Shown piece after piece: positions 1 through 12,619 of a stretch of 64,000 bases of DNA. The number at the start of each line of letters is the position of its first letter. The stretch's first letter is position 1. The stretch is from contig JANPWX010000215.1 of assembly GCA_024734555.1 (NCBI GenBank), forward strand, positions 1,064,012 to 1,128,011, written 5' to 3'. Under the pieces are notes generated by a model. It had not been told where the DNA came from. It saw only the letters and a list, made by a program, of their open reading frames with translations, and made no database searches. Source of the stretch: Trochalopteron elliotii (taxonomy: Eukaryota > Chordata > Aves > Passeriformes > Leiothrichidae). The position numbers and the translations under genes were made by a program.

Positions 1-3000
1 AGATACCTACTTGCTCTCCAGAGGCATCTCCTGCTAAAGAGAACACCTGGATACTTAAATTTTTGAGCAAGTGACTAAATGTGAGATGAATCCTACTTTT
101 TAATGGAATTATGTGAACCTGGGTGCATTACATGAGAAAGAAAAGCAGTAGAAGTGACATGTCTACAGCCACTTCTTAGATTATGTCTATTGTCTGTGTT
201 GTGATTATACTGGTTCACTGAATTTGAATGCAGTTTCAGCAGGGCTAAACTGAAGAGAAGATTCAGTGTGGTTAAGTGTTAAAAGTTGTTTAGATAGCCT
301 CAGTGCTGGTTTCAAAGGGACAGCTTCATTCAGCTGATTTCTGCTTCTCTGATGAGCAGCGGCTTATGATGTACCTCAGTTTGTCTATTGAGGATGCACA
401 GTCTGGTTTTATCTCCCCCATAAATAGTTACTGTGTAATATATAAACCAGTCCTCAGACAGAAGTAGCCATAAACAGAACAGTGATCTCTTCTAACAAGT
501 TTCCAATCAGTTACTCTGCCCAGAGACGATTAATACAGAAAGGAAACTCCCTCATGCCAGATACTAGACAAAGATGTTGAATCAGAACATAAAAATTGAT
601 ACTTTGTCTCAGGGGTACACTTTTGCAGGCCAAGAACCTGAACAACTAGAGCTCAATTTATTGAACCCCTGCCCTAGTTTTGCATTGTGTTTTATCTCTC
701 TAAAATATATTTACTGACAGATTAAACCATACAGCACACTGAAGGGAAGATAGCTGTTCAAATACTCCTGTATTCAACCATTCACACTTCACTACGGTGG
801 GGATTAAGGTTCTTTATACAGGGCAGAGAGTTGAAAAGCCAGTTTTCTCTTAAGAAAATGGCATTTTGTATAAAAATCTGATTGCAAAACTTGCATGGAG
901 AAGACAGACAAAGCTTTGCCTTTTGTATACAAAGCAGTCTTCATAATTGCTTCTTTGTATTTGCAGAGAATTTGAAGAGTCTTTGGAAATAAAGTACTTT
1001 TGAAGGCATTTATTTGCCTTACTTTCAGTTTTAATTCCTGTCCTTCTAAAATTCACTCCTGAAACTCAATTTAATGCTGCATGGTCTGCAGGTAAACAAA
1101 AGACATTTGTCTGCGTATCTGGTCTTTTTCATAAGCACAAAAACCCCCTTATTAATTCAGATTGTGTGTACATTCTGACATCAAATTAAAGCAGATTGAA
1201 AAGTGCTTTCACTTGTGGAACAGGTACTGAGATGATTTAAATAAAACTTCAATTGTAGTTTAAACCAGCTTGTTTTCATCACACAGAATGCAGAACTTTT
1301 TTTCCCAATCAAAGTAAGATGAACGTTTCTACTGACATCTGATGAGCAGAAGACATGCAAGTAGAAGGGGAGTTAGAAAGAGGTAGTGATGAAGTTTTTC
1401 CACCAGAAACCCCTCATCTTCAAAAAAAGAAGTGGAAAGAGATGTTTTGAAAGTCAAATCATCTGTCAGGAAATTAGTTAAAATGAAAGTTAAAAATCGA
1501 AAATTTAAATAATTCTTCAAAGCTAAACATACTGTTCAGGAGGAACTCTTCTTGATATCTCTTCTCAGCTTGAGCAGAAGAACTGTAATTTCTTATCTGG
1601 GCCTCAGTACCACTTTACTTCTCATCTTTCGGTCTACCAGATTTCTTGCTACTTTGTAAAATCCTGTTTTCACATATTTCCTGACGAATGTGTTGGCAGA
1701 ATCACACTTTGTTTTGTGTCAGCCTATCTGCTTATATATCTTGTGAATGGAAGTTTTAGTACACTATTTATAATTAGAGGGCTCCACAAATTATTTTGTT
1801 TGGCTATGCTATCAACAGCTAGACATATATAGAGCATGTATGCATATGCTTTGATTCTATAGGAAACAAAGAAAAAAACCCATGCCTTATTGGGGAATAT
1901 GGAAAAAAACCCAGTTGCTTGAATATCATGGTGATAAACTATGATACAAATGGGTGATTACTGGAGCTCAGAGTATATGCCAAATTAACTTATCCTGACA
2001 CTTGAAAAATTGGCTTTGTTTTTGTGCAGTGTGAGCATCTTACATCTTTAGGGCAATATATTTTGGTTCCACTTTTGACTAGAAGGAAACTTTTAGTCTA
2101 GACTATGTAAGAAAATTTGTCAGTGTATCAAAGAAACATTTTATAGACCTACTGAAATATTAAAGCTGTGATTACTGCCAGAGATATGATTAAAAATATA
2201 AAAATTTCTCAAAGACTGTTGCTATCATTGCAAAGCAAATGAATTTGAGCCACTAATAATACCATGCATTACCTTGTGCTGCCTCTTTCTTTTTTATTTT
2301 TTTCTCACTTGAATATGAAAATATCCTGTGTGATTGAACTATCAAGTACTGAAGAGTCAGCATTGCTGCTGCATTTGAAAGAGCTACGATGAGAACTTTA
2401 TTATGCACAACTGAAAAGCAAAATCAGTAATTACAAACAACTTACAGGACAGCTGAATGTAGTTAAATCATTTACTTGCAATATACCCACAATCTTAAAA
2501 TGCTCTAATATATAAAAACATATTCAGCAGCTGCAGTGCTTTTATCTGACACGTATCAATCTCCTAAGCTTACGGAAGCTCCACTTCTTAGGAAGGTGTA
2601 TATGTTCCCTTGTAAGCAAAAGGTAACCACAGGGGAAACAACTTCTGTATGCTGGATTGTTTCTGGAAGCTACTCTGGTCCTGGTAAATAGAGCAGAGAA
2701 CTGCAGAACACAATGCAGACAGTGCTCCTTTCATCACCTTACAGATCACCTGTGTGATCTTAAGTGTAGGAAACAGTAAGGTTGTTATAACAAAATGAGC
2801 TGTTGAAATAGGATTAAGATATACTACTATTAATGGATAAGACAAGTCTGAAGATAGAGAGATAACCAGAGATGCATAGACATCTCTACATACCTCTCAT
2901 CCTGTCTACTAATGGCTCATTATGAGTATTTTCTTCAGCCTTCTCTCTCTTTATATATCTGGGTTTGGAGTTTTATTAAAAACCATGAGAAGCAGGAGAC

Positions 3001-5368
3001 ACATACGTTTCACATGGGAAAAGTTTGGTTGGACAAAAGTTTGGCATATTTTTCTATGAACAGGTATTGATTCTTATATCATAGTTTTAATGTTGAAATT
3101 TCTTGAGTATCATGTACTGGTGACTTCCCTGAGGGATACTTATTTCTGTTTTAAAGTCAAGCCTCTGAGCTCTTTGAAATGTGTGGTTATGAAGGAAGTA
3201 ATCTGCTGGAGGCTTTGAGACTTAAAACCTGTAACCCTGGGAGATCTCACGTCTGCCTTTCAGCCAACAGTATACTCTGAAGTGGAGCTGCATTAGCAGC
3301 TGTAAATTCGATTTCACTGTAGTTTAGCTACTCTATTCTTCTTCAGTGGTAATTACACCATGGGAAATAACTATTTAAATGGCATCTTGTGCTACGATTA
3401 CATTTTTCAAAAACTGATTACAACATACAAGACAATTTTCAATTTGAACTTCCAAGTTTTAATTTAAAACAACTTTATAGAAACAATTTAGACCTGAGAT
3501 GTACAGATATTAAAGTGAGGGAACTTACATTCCAGTTATTTGTGCTGCATCTACATAAAAATGTTTCTAGTATTTCTGAAGATTAAATTCTGGCAACCAA
3601 TGACTATTCATCAGAGTTGGGTAAATATTTCATGAGCAAGTAATTAGAGAAAACTCAGCCTTTTTAGTGAACTCCACACATGCACATTTCAATTTCTTAA
3701 ACTAGATCCCTATATGCAATTTTACCTTACTTTGCAAGTAAATCCACCTGGCCATACTAAAACTCTGGTATGGTGTACTGGAAGGTAGCCCCTTATAATT
3801 GTCTACTGAGTTCACATATGTTCCTGACCTACATGACACGTGATCAAGAGCAAAATTATTACCCTTAGCCGAGAGCCAAAAGCCCTTATTGCATACCCCA
3901 GGCACCTGCCAACACCTGGGAGCAATTTGCAGAGGTATTTACCAAAATTTCCAGTGACTCTATCATTTTCCTCTAGGATGAGATCAGCCTAGGCCTGTGG
4001 TTGGGATCATGTGGTGATATTTGCCTCAGTTATTGCTGCTGGATCACTGACTTCTGCAGTTGGGTATCCAGACTGCCAGAGTCCTAAGATGGACTGGGAT
4101 GTAATTTTACAATCTGACTGTTGTGGCTTGGCTGTCCTGATACATTCAGCTAAAATGTTAAACGTGTGTTCATTTCCTTAATTTCTGGTTGCTAAAAAGA
4201 GGGATGTAACATAAAATATCATGGCAATGAATTGTAGCATTCTGTAAAGTTGAGATTAAAGAAATCATTTTACAAGAGTTCCTTTCACTATGAAACATGC
4301 CTTATAGAGTCACATTTTACCTCATGTTAAAAAAAAAAGTAATATTTCTCTAGATCCCAAAGACAGGAATGTATTTGGGTTTGCTTACATATGATTATAA
4401 AGATTACTTTTGCAAGATGACTCCAATAAAGAAAAAGAGACATTTAGAAGAATGAAATATGTATAATATAATCAATAAAATCTACTTTCTGTTAACTTCT
4501 GAAACTTTTTGAGTTTAGTCATTCACCACATTACTACATAGATAAGGTCTATGGTAGCATAGCAACTTTGTTCTCCTTTCATTTGAATCAGATTACTGAC
4601 TACAGTGAAGTATTTCTAAATTTATATTATTGGCAAAGGAGAAATGGTTTGGTGTACCAGTTTTTACCATCTCGTTACATGGCATTTTATGAATTGCTGC
4701 TCTTTAACATTTTGTCACAGTTTTGGTAGGAATAATAATTCCTTTACAACCAATCACCATAAAATGATTTTTAAGGATTGGATATAAAAATCTTCATACT
4801 GACTAGTCAATTGTTAATAAAAAGTGGCATTTGTCCAAAAAACAAAAGGAAAAAAATGTGGTTTTATATTTGGCATAGAAGAATAATGTTTTATCTTGGA
4901 CTTCCAGAGACTGATCTACCATAATATGGAGTGTCTGGTAAAAAAACCCAAAAAAGTAAAAATTAAATAGAAGTACAATGTAAACTCAAACAGTGAACAG
5001 CTTTTCTGTAAAAAATATGACATTCAATATCATTATCAATAAAAAAGGTCATGGGCTTGATTCCTTACCCTTAAACAGACTAATCTGACCAGACCCATCT
5101 GTGTCAAGCCCTCCAGACAAGAATGTTTTATTGTTGAATGGCATTTGTCCAGTCAGAAATGAAATGGGTGCCAGCAAGGGCCAAATAAAGCAACAGGAGA
5201 TCACTCATCAGATATCCTGGAGACCTTCTGGCTTAGGGGCATTCCTCAGTAGGGGATTTTCACCACTTGCCTGTTATAACACAGCATGCATGGACCTATT
5301 TGTAAAATAAACACATTCATTGCAAAACCTACTCTGAGTGTGACTGATATTCCATGTTGTAGTAGAGA
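1..5368. other. Unique AT-rich DNA, no gene recognised
   Basis: I see no exon, RNA gene or recognisable transposon here. Open frames are short (under about 85 codons) and AT-biased, as expected by chance. A moderately GC-richer patch around 5060-5310 does not resemble any family I know. Confidence 0.5.
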
Positions 5369-5386
5369 ATCATCATCATCATCATC
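5369..5386. repeat. (CAT)n microsatellite
   Basis: About six uninterrupted CAT units, short enough to be of little structural importance. Confidence 0.85.
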
Positions 5387-6398
5387 TGCCCTCTTCAAGC
5401 AATTTCAGGTCACAGGTAAAAATTATCTTTCTGAACATTTTCTTGATGTTAAAAGGAACAGTTAGCAAGGTACTAGGCAGGAGTTCTCCAGTAAACCACA
5501 GAGAGGCTGTGGTCATCATAGTATATTTTAATATTCAAAATATTCTGTGTTCACTGGTGGGAAAAAAGTGAATATTTGTGATCATTTTAGAAAGGAACAT
5601 GGCATGCTATTACAGTCCAGTGCTTTCCTTATTTACATAAGAACAAAGGCAAGGAACAAAGAAATTTGCCAAAAGTAGGGCAAGAATTTTCTTCCTCAAA
5701 CTAAGCTTCCTGTTATGTTAACCACACAATATAAGGAAGAAGTTTGAAACTGAAAGAGAAACTGAACACACTGATGTAAATGGATCAATTCAAAAGTATA
5801 TACACTACAGGCTTTTACTGTGAAACAGGTGTTTGTCTTCTATGTGCAAGAAAGCTGTGAGCTAATTGTGCTATGGGGTAACAAAGATGCTAATTAAAAC
5901 TTTGTTTCTACTACAGCTGATTACATAGCATCCAATATCCTAAGAATAGTCCACTCTGAAAGAAATCTAAAAAAAATTAAATTACCTAAATTATCCTCAG
6001 AGCGATTAATCTCTGAATACAAACATAACAGTAGAAGTAGTTACTAAAATGAAGAAAAGGAAATCAGATAAAGCTGCCAATTTTAATGAATTTCAGTAGC
6101 ACACTATAAACCATACCTGCATTTCCCACTCCTCACCACTGATTCTTGTTATGATTAATTTGTTTAGTTTCCTTCCACAGAGGAGCTAGATACCTCAGCA
6201 TGACTACAAGAAGGTCATTTAAGAGACAAATGTCCCAGCTACAGATTTCTTCTCTCCCTTCCACTCTCCTACTAAGTATAAAGATAATATCACCCTTATT
6301 GTAGGAAAAGTATCCTGCTTCACAAATATTTAATTGTGTTTATATGGGGACAGTAGTCATTCTTCTCATGACTGTATATCCTAGGGTGACATGATGTT
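5387..6398. other. Unique AT-rich DNA, no gene recognised
   Basis: No coding, RNA or transposon signal recognised. The stretch runs up to the left edge of the LTR-like block. Confidence 0.5.
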
Positions 6399-7023
6399 TG
6401 TAGCCCCACTTGTCTGTTGGGTCTGGGAGCTGGGGGAGGGGAGAGGCGTGCCGTTTGTTTTTCGAAACTGTCCTCTGCCGGCTGGCCTTCAGAGTCGAAT
6501 TCAATACACATGGAGAGTTGTGGGGTTTTTTTTCAGTAGTTAGTTAGTTAGTGTGTAGCTAGCAGGGGGGGAGAAGCTTTGCCTTTTTTTTCCTTCCCCT
6601 CCTGTTTTTTTTTTTTTTTTTTTTTTTTTCTTTTTTTTTCTTTCCTGTTTTTTTTTCTTTTTTCGCCTTCCCTTGGAGCTGTTAAAAATCTCTCTGGACT
6701 GAGGACCCGGGGGAGTGCCGTGGGGGCTGCATCTGAAACCCACCAAGATCCGCGCAGCAACATTTCCCAGCACCAGAGGAACTGAGACAGAGCAACCACC
6801 TACAGGAGGGACTTCTTTCCTAAATCTGTCATCTCTCCAGAGTGGCATGAAGTTCTTATCATTGGATATTGTTCAATTTATTGTGCTAGGGAGTGCTTTG
6901 CCTGTTTAATAAACAGGGTTCTTTCCACTTCTCTCCGAGGAGGTTTTTTTTTCGAAGCAGTTGGGGGAGGGGAGGGAGTGCCCCTTAGGAGGTTTCCTCC
7001 CAGATTTGCCCTAAACCCCTACA
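6399..7023 (+). mobile_element. Solo LTR-like block of an endogenous retrovirus
   Basis: The block starts TGTAGCCCC and ends CCCCTACA, giving a terminal inverted TGTAG/CTACA with the TG...CA ends of retroviral LTRs. A polyadenylation signal AATAAA lies at 6908-6913. The block is clearly GC-richer than its flanks. It contains TTAG tandem units near 6538-6552 and a long T tract at about 6604-6662. No gag, pol or env reading frame is adjacent, so it would be a solo LTR. The five bases on either side (ATGTT and CTGTA) match at only three positions, so a target-site duplication is not demonstrated. Retrovirus class is not assignable by eye. Another kind of transposon with TG...CA ends is possible. 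Confidence 0.6.
6604..6662. repeat. Long T-rich tract inside the LTR-like block
   Basis: A nearly continuous run of T with a few C and G interruptions, lying within the LTR-like block. Read on the other strand it is a purine tract that encodes only a lysine-rich chance frame. Its length is likely to vary between alleles and between assemblies. Confidence 0.9.
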
Positions 7024-7063
7024 CTGTAAAAGCACAAAGTGCTGTTAAAGTTTGGTACTTTTT

Positions 7064-7144
7064 GCTAGGAATCATATAATCCTTTCAACAGATGTAGAAA
7101 AAGCATTTGACTGGGTTGAGAGGTTTCATTTATTTTATAACACT
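7064..7144 (+). mobile_element. Short fossil of an L1/Tx1-like LINE reverse transcriptase
   Basis: The frame reads ARNHIILSTDVEKAFDWVE and then RFHLFYNTL. This fits the catalytic block A region of L1/Tx1-type LINE reverse transcriptases, where a basic residue, N and H are followed by a hydrophobic pair, S, x, D, x, EKAFD and a short segment ending in LF. The first catalytic aspartate is the D of STDVEKAFD. CR1 copies in this window have the different form LDxxKAFDTV, so this is not simply CR1. Similarity stops after about 27 residues, and an in-frame stop lies just upstream. It starts about 40 bp after the LTR-like block, which may have inserted into or beside an older LINE. L1-like elements are scarce in birds. 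A chance match cannot be excluded at this length. Confidence 0.45.
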
Positions 7145-7879
7145 TTATGTATGGTACATGCCTTGTGGTCCTCTGGTGGAAAACCAAACCAGTTTTCTTG
7201 CTTATCCCCTTGTCAGTTCAGGATGAGTCTTAGTCACTCTGGACTACAGTTCCTAAAGAATTGTCATCTAGTTTCAGTAGAGTAGCAGGTAAGAGACATC
7301 AGAAAGAGATCCAGGAATCTGCAGGTAGTGTATGAGCTTCAATAACAGTATGCAGGGAAGTTTTGACATCTTCAAAGGCACAGGCCCTCTGTAGAAAGGA
7401 CCAGTTCACATCAGTTTAGCTTTCAGTTGCCTAAAACTAGCAAACAAGAAGAGTGGGACTGCATTTTCATCACAACCACTCTCTTAAGACTGCCTGTAAG
7501 CAAACCTGATCTTCTCCTTCTCAACCTCCTTGAACTTTTCTGAGAGTCAGATGTCAAAACCCCCTAACATTTAAAGACTCATAAACTCATGCTTCTGAAA
7601 GAAAGCAAAATATATATTTGGGCAGCATGTATCAACTATTTATACAAAATAATCTGGTATGGAACACATTTATTCAAAACCTGAATGCTCTTAAGCCTAA
7701 TGATGCTCTTCCAGAGGACAGTAGAATGTGAAGGAGTACATCACTTCCTACTCATAGTTGAAATTACCTAATAAAGAGACAGAAGTGCAAAATGTGGACT
7801 GGGTCAGAGAGTGAGTACAAGGCAGTTTTATAAAGATTGCTTTTTTTCCCTTTTGGGTGGTCAATCCCTGAAGCACATC
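7145..7879. other. Unique AT-rich DNA, no gene recognised
   Basis: The frame of the LINE-like fragment continues open to about 7285 but loses any resemblance to reverse transcriptase. No other feature is recognised. Confidence 0.45.
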
Positions 7880-8055
7880 ACTTGGAGAGTTAATGAAACC
7901 TTGATCTTTGAAAGTATTCAATTCTCAATTGGATATGGCCCTGTGCAACCTGCTTTAATTAGATTGGATCCAATCAAATTCTGTCAGGATTAGGGGTGGG
8001 ACTTGGACTTCCAGAAGTCCCTTCCAAGCCCAATGTTTTTGCAATTCCAAGACTT
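7880..8055 (+). mobile_element. Old CR1 LINE 3'-end fragment
   Basis: The stretch follows the order of a CR1 3' end: a GGAGAGTTAATGAAACC segment, then TATTCAA, then GGCCCTGTGCAACCTGCTTTA, then GGGACTTGGACTTCCAGAAGTCCCTTCCAAGCCCAATG. These correspond to the end of the CR1 ORF2 and the short 3' UTR. It is strongly diverged, and the terminal octamer repeat is reduced to GCAATTCCAAG. It lies upstream of and in the same direction as a younger CR1. Confidence 0.65.
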
Positions 8056-8194
8056 AATATGGTTCTATTGTTCAGTAATTTAGCTAGGAAAGAGCAATCT
8101 TGAGTTCTAATTACTGGTCCCCAATTCTTATTTTACTTAAATATTTGAATAAAAAATACACATTTGCTATAAAACCAGAGAAGGAAACAGGACA

Positions 8195-9095
8195 GAAGTC
8201 TTTTCTTCAACATCTTCATTAATTACTTGGATGCAGGACTCAAGATTTACTAAGTAAGTGTGCTGATAATACTAAACTGGGAGAAGCCACTGACTTCCTC
8301 AAAGGCAGAGATTCCCTGTAGAGAGACCTTGACAAATGAGAGAACTGAGCAATCACCACCTACACTGAGTTTAACAAGGGCAAAGGCCATATTCTGCATC
8401 TGGGACAAGGCAATCCTGGATGTACAGACAGGCTGGGGAATGAGAGGCTGGAAAGCAGTGCCACAGAAAGGGACCTGGGGGTCCTGGTCAATGTCAGGTT
8501 GAACATTAGTCAGCAGTGCCCTGGCAGCCAGCAGGGCCAAGCCTGTCCTGGGGGACATCAGGCAGAGCATTGACAGCTGGACAAGGGAGGGGATTGTCCT
8601 GATCTGCTCTGCTCTGCACTAGGGCAGCCTCACCTTGAATATTGTGTCCAGCTTTGGGTGTGTAATACAAACAAAGCTATTAAGGAGCATCCAAAGAAGG
8701 ACCTTGAGGAGAAGCTGTGTGAGGAGCATCTGAGGTCACTTGGTCTGTTCAGCCTGGAGGAGACAGAGGGGAGACCTCATTGCAGCTACAACTTCCTCAT
8801 GAGAGGAAGAGGAGGGGCAGGCAGTGATCTCTTCAGTCTCGTGGTCAGTTACAGGACATTTGTCAGGACAGGTTTAGGTTGGATGTTACACAAAGGTTCT
8901 TCACCCAGCAGCTGGTTGGACCCTGGAAAAGGATACTCATGGAAGTGGCCACAGCACCAAGCCTGAGAGTATTCAAGAAGTGTTTGGACAATGCTCTCAG
9001 GCACATGGTGTGGTTTTTGAGGTTGTCTCATGCATGGACAGGGATTGAACTTCAGTGATACTTGTGGGTCCATTACAACTCATGATATGGAAGAA
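8195..9095 (+). mobile_element. 5'-truncated CR1 LINE (ORF2 C-terminal half and 3' end)
   Basis: The copy begins in the reverse-transcriptase region, with a frame equivalent to NIFINYLDAG followed by degenerate ADDT-like codons around 8260. It runs through the conserved segments GACCTGGGGGTCCTGGTCAATG (8471 on), CAGCAGTGCCCTGGCAGCCAG (8512 on) and a Q/H-rich C-terminus, to a 3' end resembling GGGTCCATTACAACTCATGATAT. Many frameshifts and stops make it non-functional. The 5' truncation is typical of CR1. It is close in sequence to the copy at 32.69-33.45 kb, with long shared strings such as GACAGCTGGACAAGGGAGGG, so both come from the same or sister subfamilies. Confidence 0.92.
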
Positions 9096-12000
9096 TTCAA
9101 CTAAAGTCTTTGTCTAAATCTCTTTCATATAGCCATTTAAGAAAGATAAAAAGTGATAGCCTAAAATAATCTAAAATGGGAGAAAAGGATTCTTGCATAG
9201 GAGATGAAGAATTCAAGTTAAAATCTCCTTCAAAAGACCTGGCTATTAAGACACTTGTTAATTGTGAGAGCCATTGGGTTTGCATTGAAAGGGGAAAAAT
9301 AAACTCTCTATCACTGAGCAGGGCCTTGTCTATATATAATTTAAAAAAAATGTAGTTGGAAATGCAAGAAAACTACTTAGGGCAATATATATTCTCAGAA
9401 TCTTGATGGAATCTAGACATGACTTGTGGTACTTATTTGATATTCTATTATTTAAGGATTAGGCCAGCTGAATTCCAGTGAAGGAAAACTGAAACCTTGT
9501 TCCTGTGACTTTTTTCATCAAGACTACTCAGGTTTTCCTATATTTCATTTTTATGTGCTGAAAATACATCCAGATTATTAACCTTTACAAGTTTAATAGT
9601 TTAATTTTTTTTTTTTTAGCCTCACAGCTCTTCATTTAACTGGTTCCTTGTTCAGCTTATTATTTTTGTATTAACGAGCATTTCTGGCTTCCTAATTGTT
9701 TCCCATATGGCTATCAGTATCAGATGATGGACTCAAGTTGTCTGCAGCCAACATACATTTTCTCTCTCTAGAAAGCTACTAACTTGCTCAGGGAAATCTA
9801 CACAGTTATTCTGTCATGAACTCAGTCTTGTAAATCAGCATTTTATTCTTCTATTTATCTTCATTCTATACAAACATTTACTGTGTGACACATACTAATA
9901 TCTTGAGTGTTGTAGCTATGATTTCACTCATATTAGTTTCTTAAATGCAGGTACTATTTTGTCATTCAACTGTTGTATAAGAGTGTTGCTGACCTGACAT
10001 AATTTTAAGCTCTTTTTACTGAATCTTTGGTTTCATGTTGAAGTTATTTCAGAAACCTAGTATGGTCAACACTTTGTGTCCATGCTTGAGTGTTTTAAGC
10101 ATTTTGAATTTTCTTTGACCTGATTATGAAAATTTATGTTTTTTAAACTTCTTCCTATTAACCATCTCATGATATCTTGATAAAAAACACCCTAAAAAAC
10201 TCAAAACAACAAATCAAACTAAATTATATTTGATTTTTAAGCCTCACTTCCTCTGCTCATTCCTCATCATTTATATGCCTAATTTTATTTTTGTTTTAAT
10301 ATACTTTATAAGCTATATCTCAGATATTTTTTAGCAATTCTACACCCTATGGATTCAGTGAAACAGCTTTCTTTGCTAATGATATATTTTCTATTCATAA
10401 AGTACAAGAAAATTCTTAAGGAATTTAAATATATACAAGTTCTTTGGGGTTTAAAATAAGTATCAAGATTTGTAATGCAATAACTCTGATTAGAATAAAT
10501 TTGAGAACCATAATCTGATTAGTATATAACCTTTCAAAATAGAGAAAAAAGCTTTATATATTTGCTACTAACATTAAGAACCAGTGTTCAAGATTTATAT
10601 AACTTGAGTTTTATCCTATTTGTACATATTGGTAGAGGATTTACTAATGTTACATAGTTTTCTTCCTAGTTCAAAACACATTGTAATGAGTATTGAAATG
10701 AATATGACAATTCTACTCCAAAGCAAAACTAAAGGCACCAAAAGGTGTTTTATTTTTCCTAAGAACAAAGCCAGATATTTGAAAGAGTGAGAAAACAGAA
10801 TTATCTCAGAACAAAACCACACTGAAAAAGTATTGGAAGTGGTCCTGAGCAAGAACATTCTACATGCAGAAAACATTTGTGCTTAGCCTCTTTCCCATTA
10901 CAATTTTTCATGTCAGTTTTCCCCGAATAAGACTGAGGAGAAGCTTGAATCTAAGTTTTCTTTAGTCCAGGCAAAGATATGCACACAACAGGTTTAGCAG
11001 ACTTGTAATATGGTAAGAGAATTCTCATTGTTCTTTTAACTGGGTATATCCCAGTTTACCCTGGGACATATAAATCTTCAAGGCAAAAAGTCAACACATA
11101 GCAGAACCTATTACTTTTAGAGAAATGCAGGTGGGACTCTTTAGGTCTTTTAGCAATGAAAAATATTAAAATTATATATTGAATATATTGAAAATTCCAT
11201 GCCTAATTTCATTTTCAGATGTAAATTAATTTTTTCCTCAACACAGAATTTATAGAAAATATAAATTTTGAGGAAAATACATTTTCTCTCAGAAAATCAT
11301 TCATGTAGTTTTTTCCTCATTAGCCTTAGCATAAATTAGCTACTAAAGTTTTTTTTCATTGAGATCAATAAGAAAATTATTGATAACAGAATTGTTATAA
11401 TTTCTCAAGAGTGTTTTTTTTTTCATTACTGCAGAACTTTGAACACATCTGTATTTTTTGTAACCTAATATTATTAGTTTGTAATATAGTGGTATTTACA
11501 TGTTTCAGAATGAAACTGGGTTTGCACTGTGTTGGACATTTTACTGCTGTACGAAAGAAATACTGGGTTTGGAAAGTTACTCTTTATAACAATGGCAATG
11601 GCAAAAGATGGCCAAGTAGGAAAGTAGACAGAGAAGGCTTGGTAATCAGCTGCAGAATCTCTGGCACTAAAGGGCAGAGAAACCAGGTCAGGAAAATTAG
11701 TCGTATTCAATAGACTAACACTTATTTTTAATGCTATTTCTTGGCCCATAGAATGCGTACTGCCACTGTTCCTTGCTGCTAATTATGTACTTTTCTAATG
11801 CTGAATTGCCCAATTTTTTGTTGAATTCATTCTTTCCAACCCTGTTTCGCTCACAGAAACTTTTTGCCCTTTTTTTGAAAGAACTTTAATTATAAGGAAA
11901 CGCAAACAATAAATATAAAAAATATCCATTTAATCAGAGGCAGAGGTAAGGCTCATATTGGCATGAATAGACACAGCTCGGTTAACACTCAGTGCTTTTA

Positions 12001-12619
12001 AAAAATCTCACTTTTCCAATGGTGTGTGAACAAAGGAGAATTTTGTTTCTAAACTGTTTAGTGAATCACAACAAAAATGAAAGAAAAGAAGACAAGAGAA
12101 ATCTAATAAAAAATAAAAGGTATTTCATAAACAAAATTGAGTAGATCTGTTTAAAACAAAGTTTATAATTTCAGTAATTGTGCTCTGGAACATGTTTTTA
12201 TTTCTGTTAATGTGTGCCTTCAGCTATGTGCAGCTGAGTGTCACTGTGCTGACTTATGCTGAGAGGATGGTAAGGAAGCACTTGATACAAAACACTACAT
12301 TTTTGTTATCCATCTTTTCTATAAAACTCCAACAGGAAAGCCTCTAAAGTTTTCAGATGCAGTAACTAAATTGGAAACAGAACCCTGTAAAAATGTGTTC
12401 TTGTGGCCTGTCAGTTCTTGGTAGTCTGTAAAAAATTCAATATAGAATTTACCAAGACATCTGAGCAGGAAAAATCTCTGGAACTTGTATCCTGTACACC
12501 TTAGCCTCTTTGTCTCTCTTTGCACTTGCTAGAGTAGTTCTTCTTGGTATTATTAGGCCCCACATATTTACTTTTTTTCATCTTCCTCCTCTAATCACTC
12601 TGTAAGTAGAGTATATAAA
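9096..12619. other. Unique AT-rich DNA, no gene recognised
   Basis: Long unique stretch with short T and A runs. Open frames reach about 100 codons near 11.4-11.7 kb on both strands but do not resemble any protein I know and lack supporting splice context. No RNA gene or transposon recognised. Confidence 0.5.

Noticed and set aside
6540..6848. Lysine-rich frame resembling a basic nuclear protein
   Set aside because: The lysines come from the T tract read on the other strand inside the LTR-like block.
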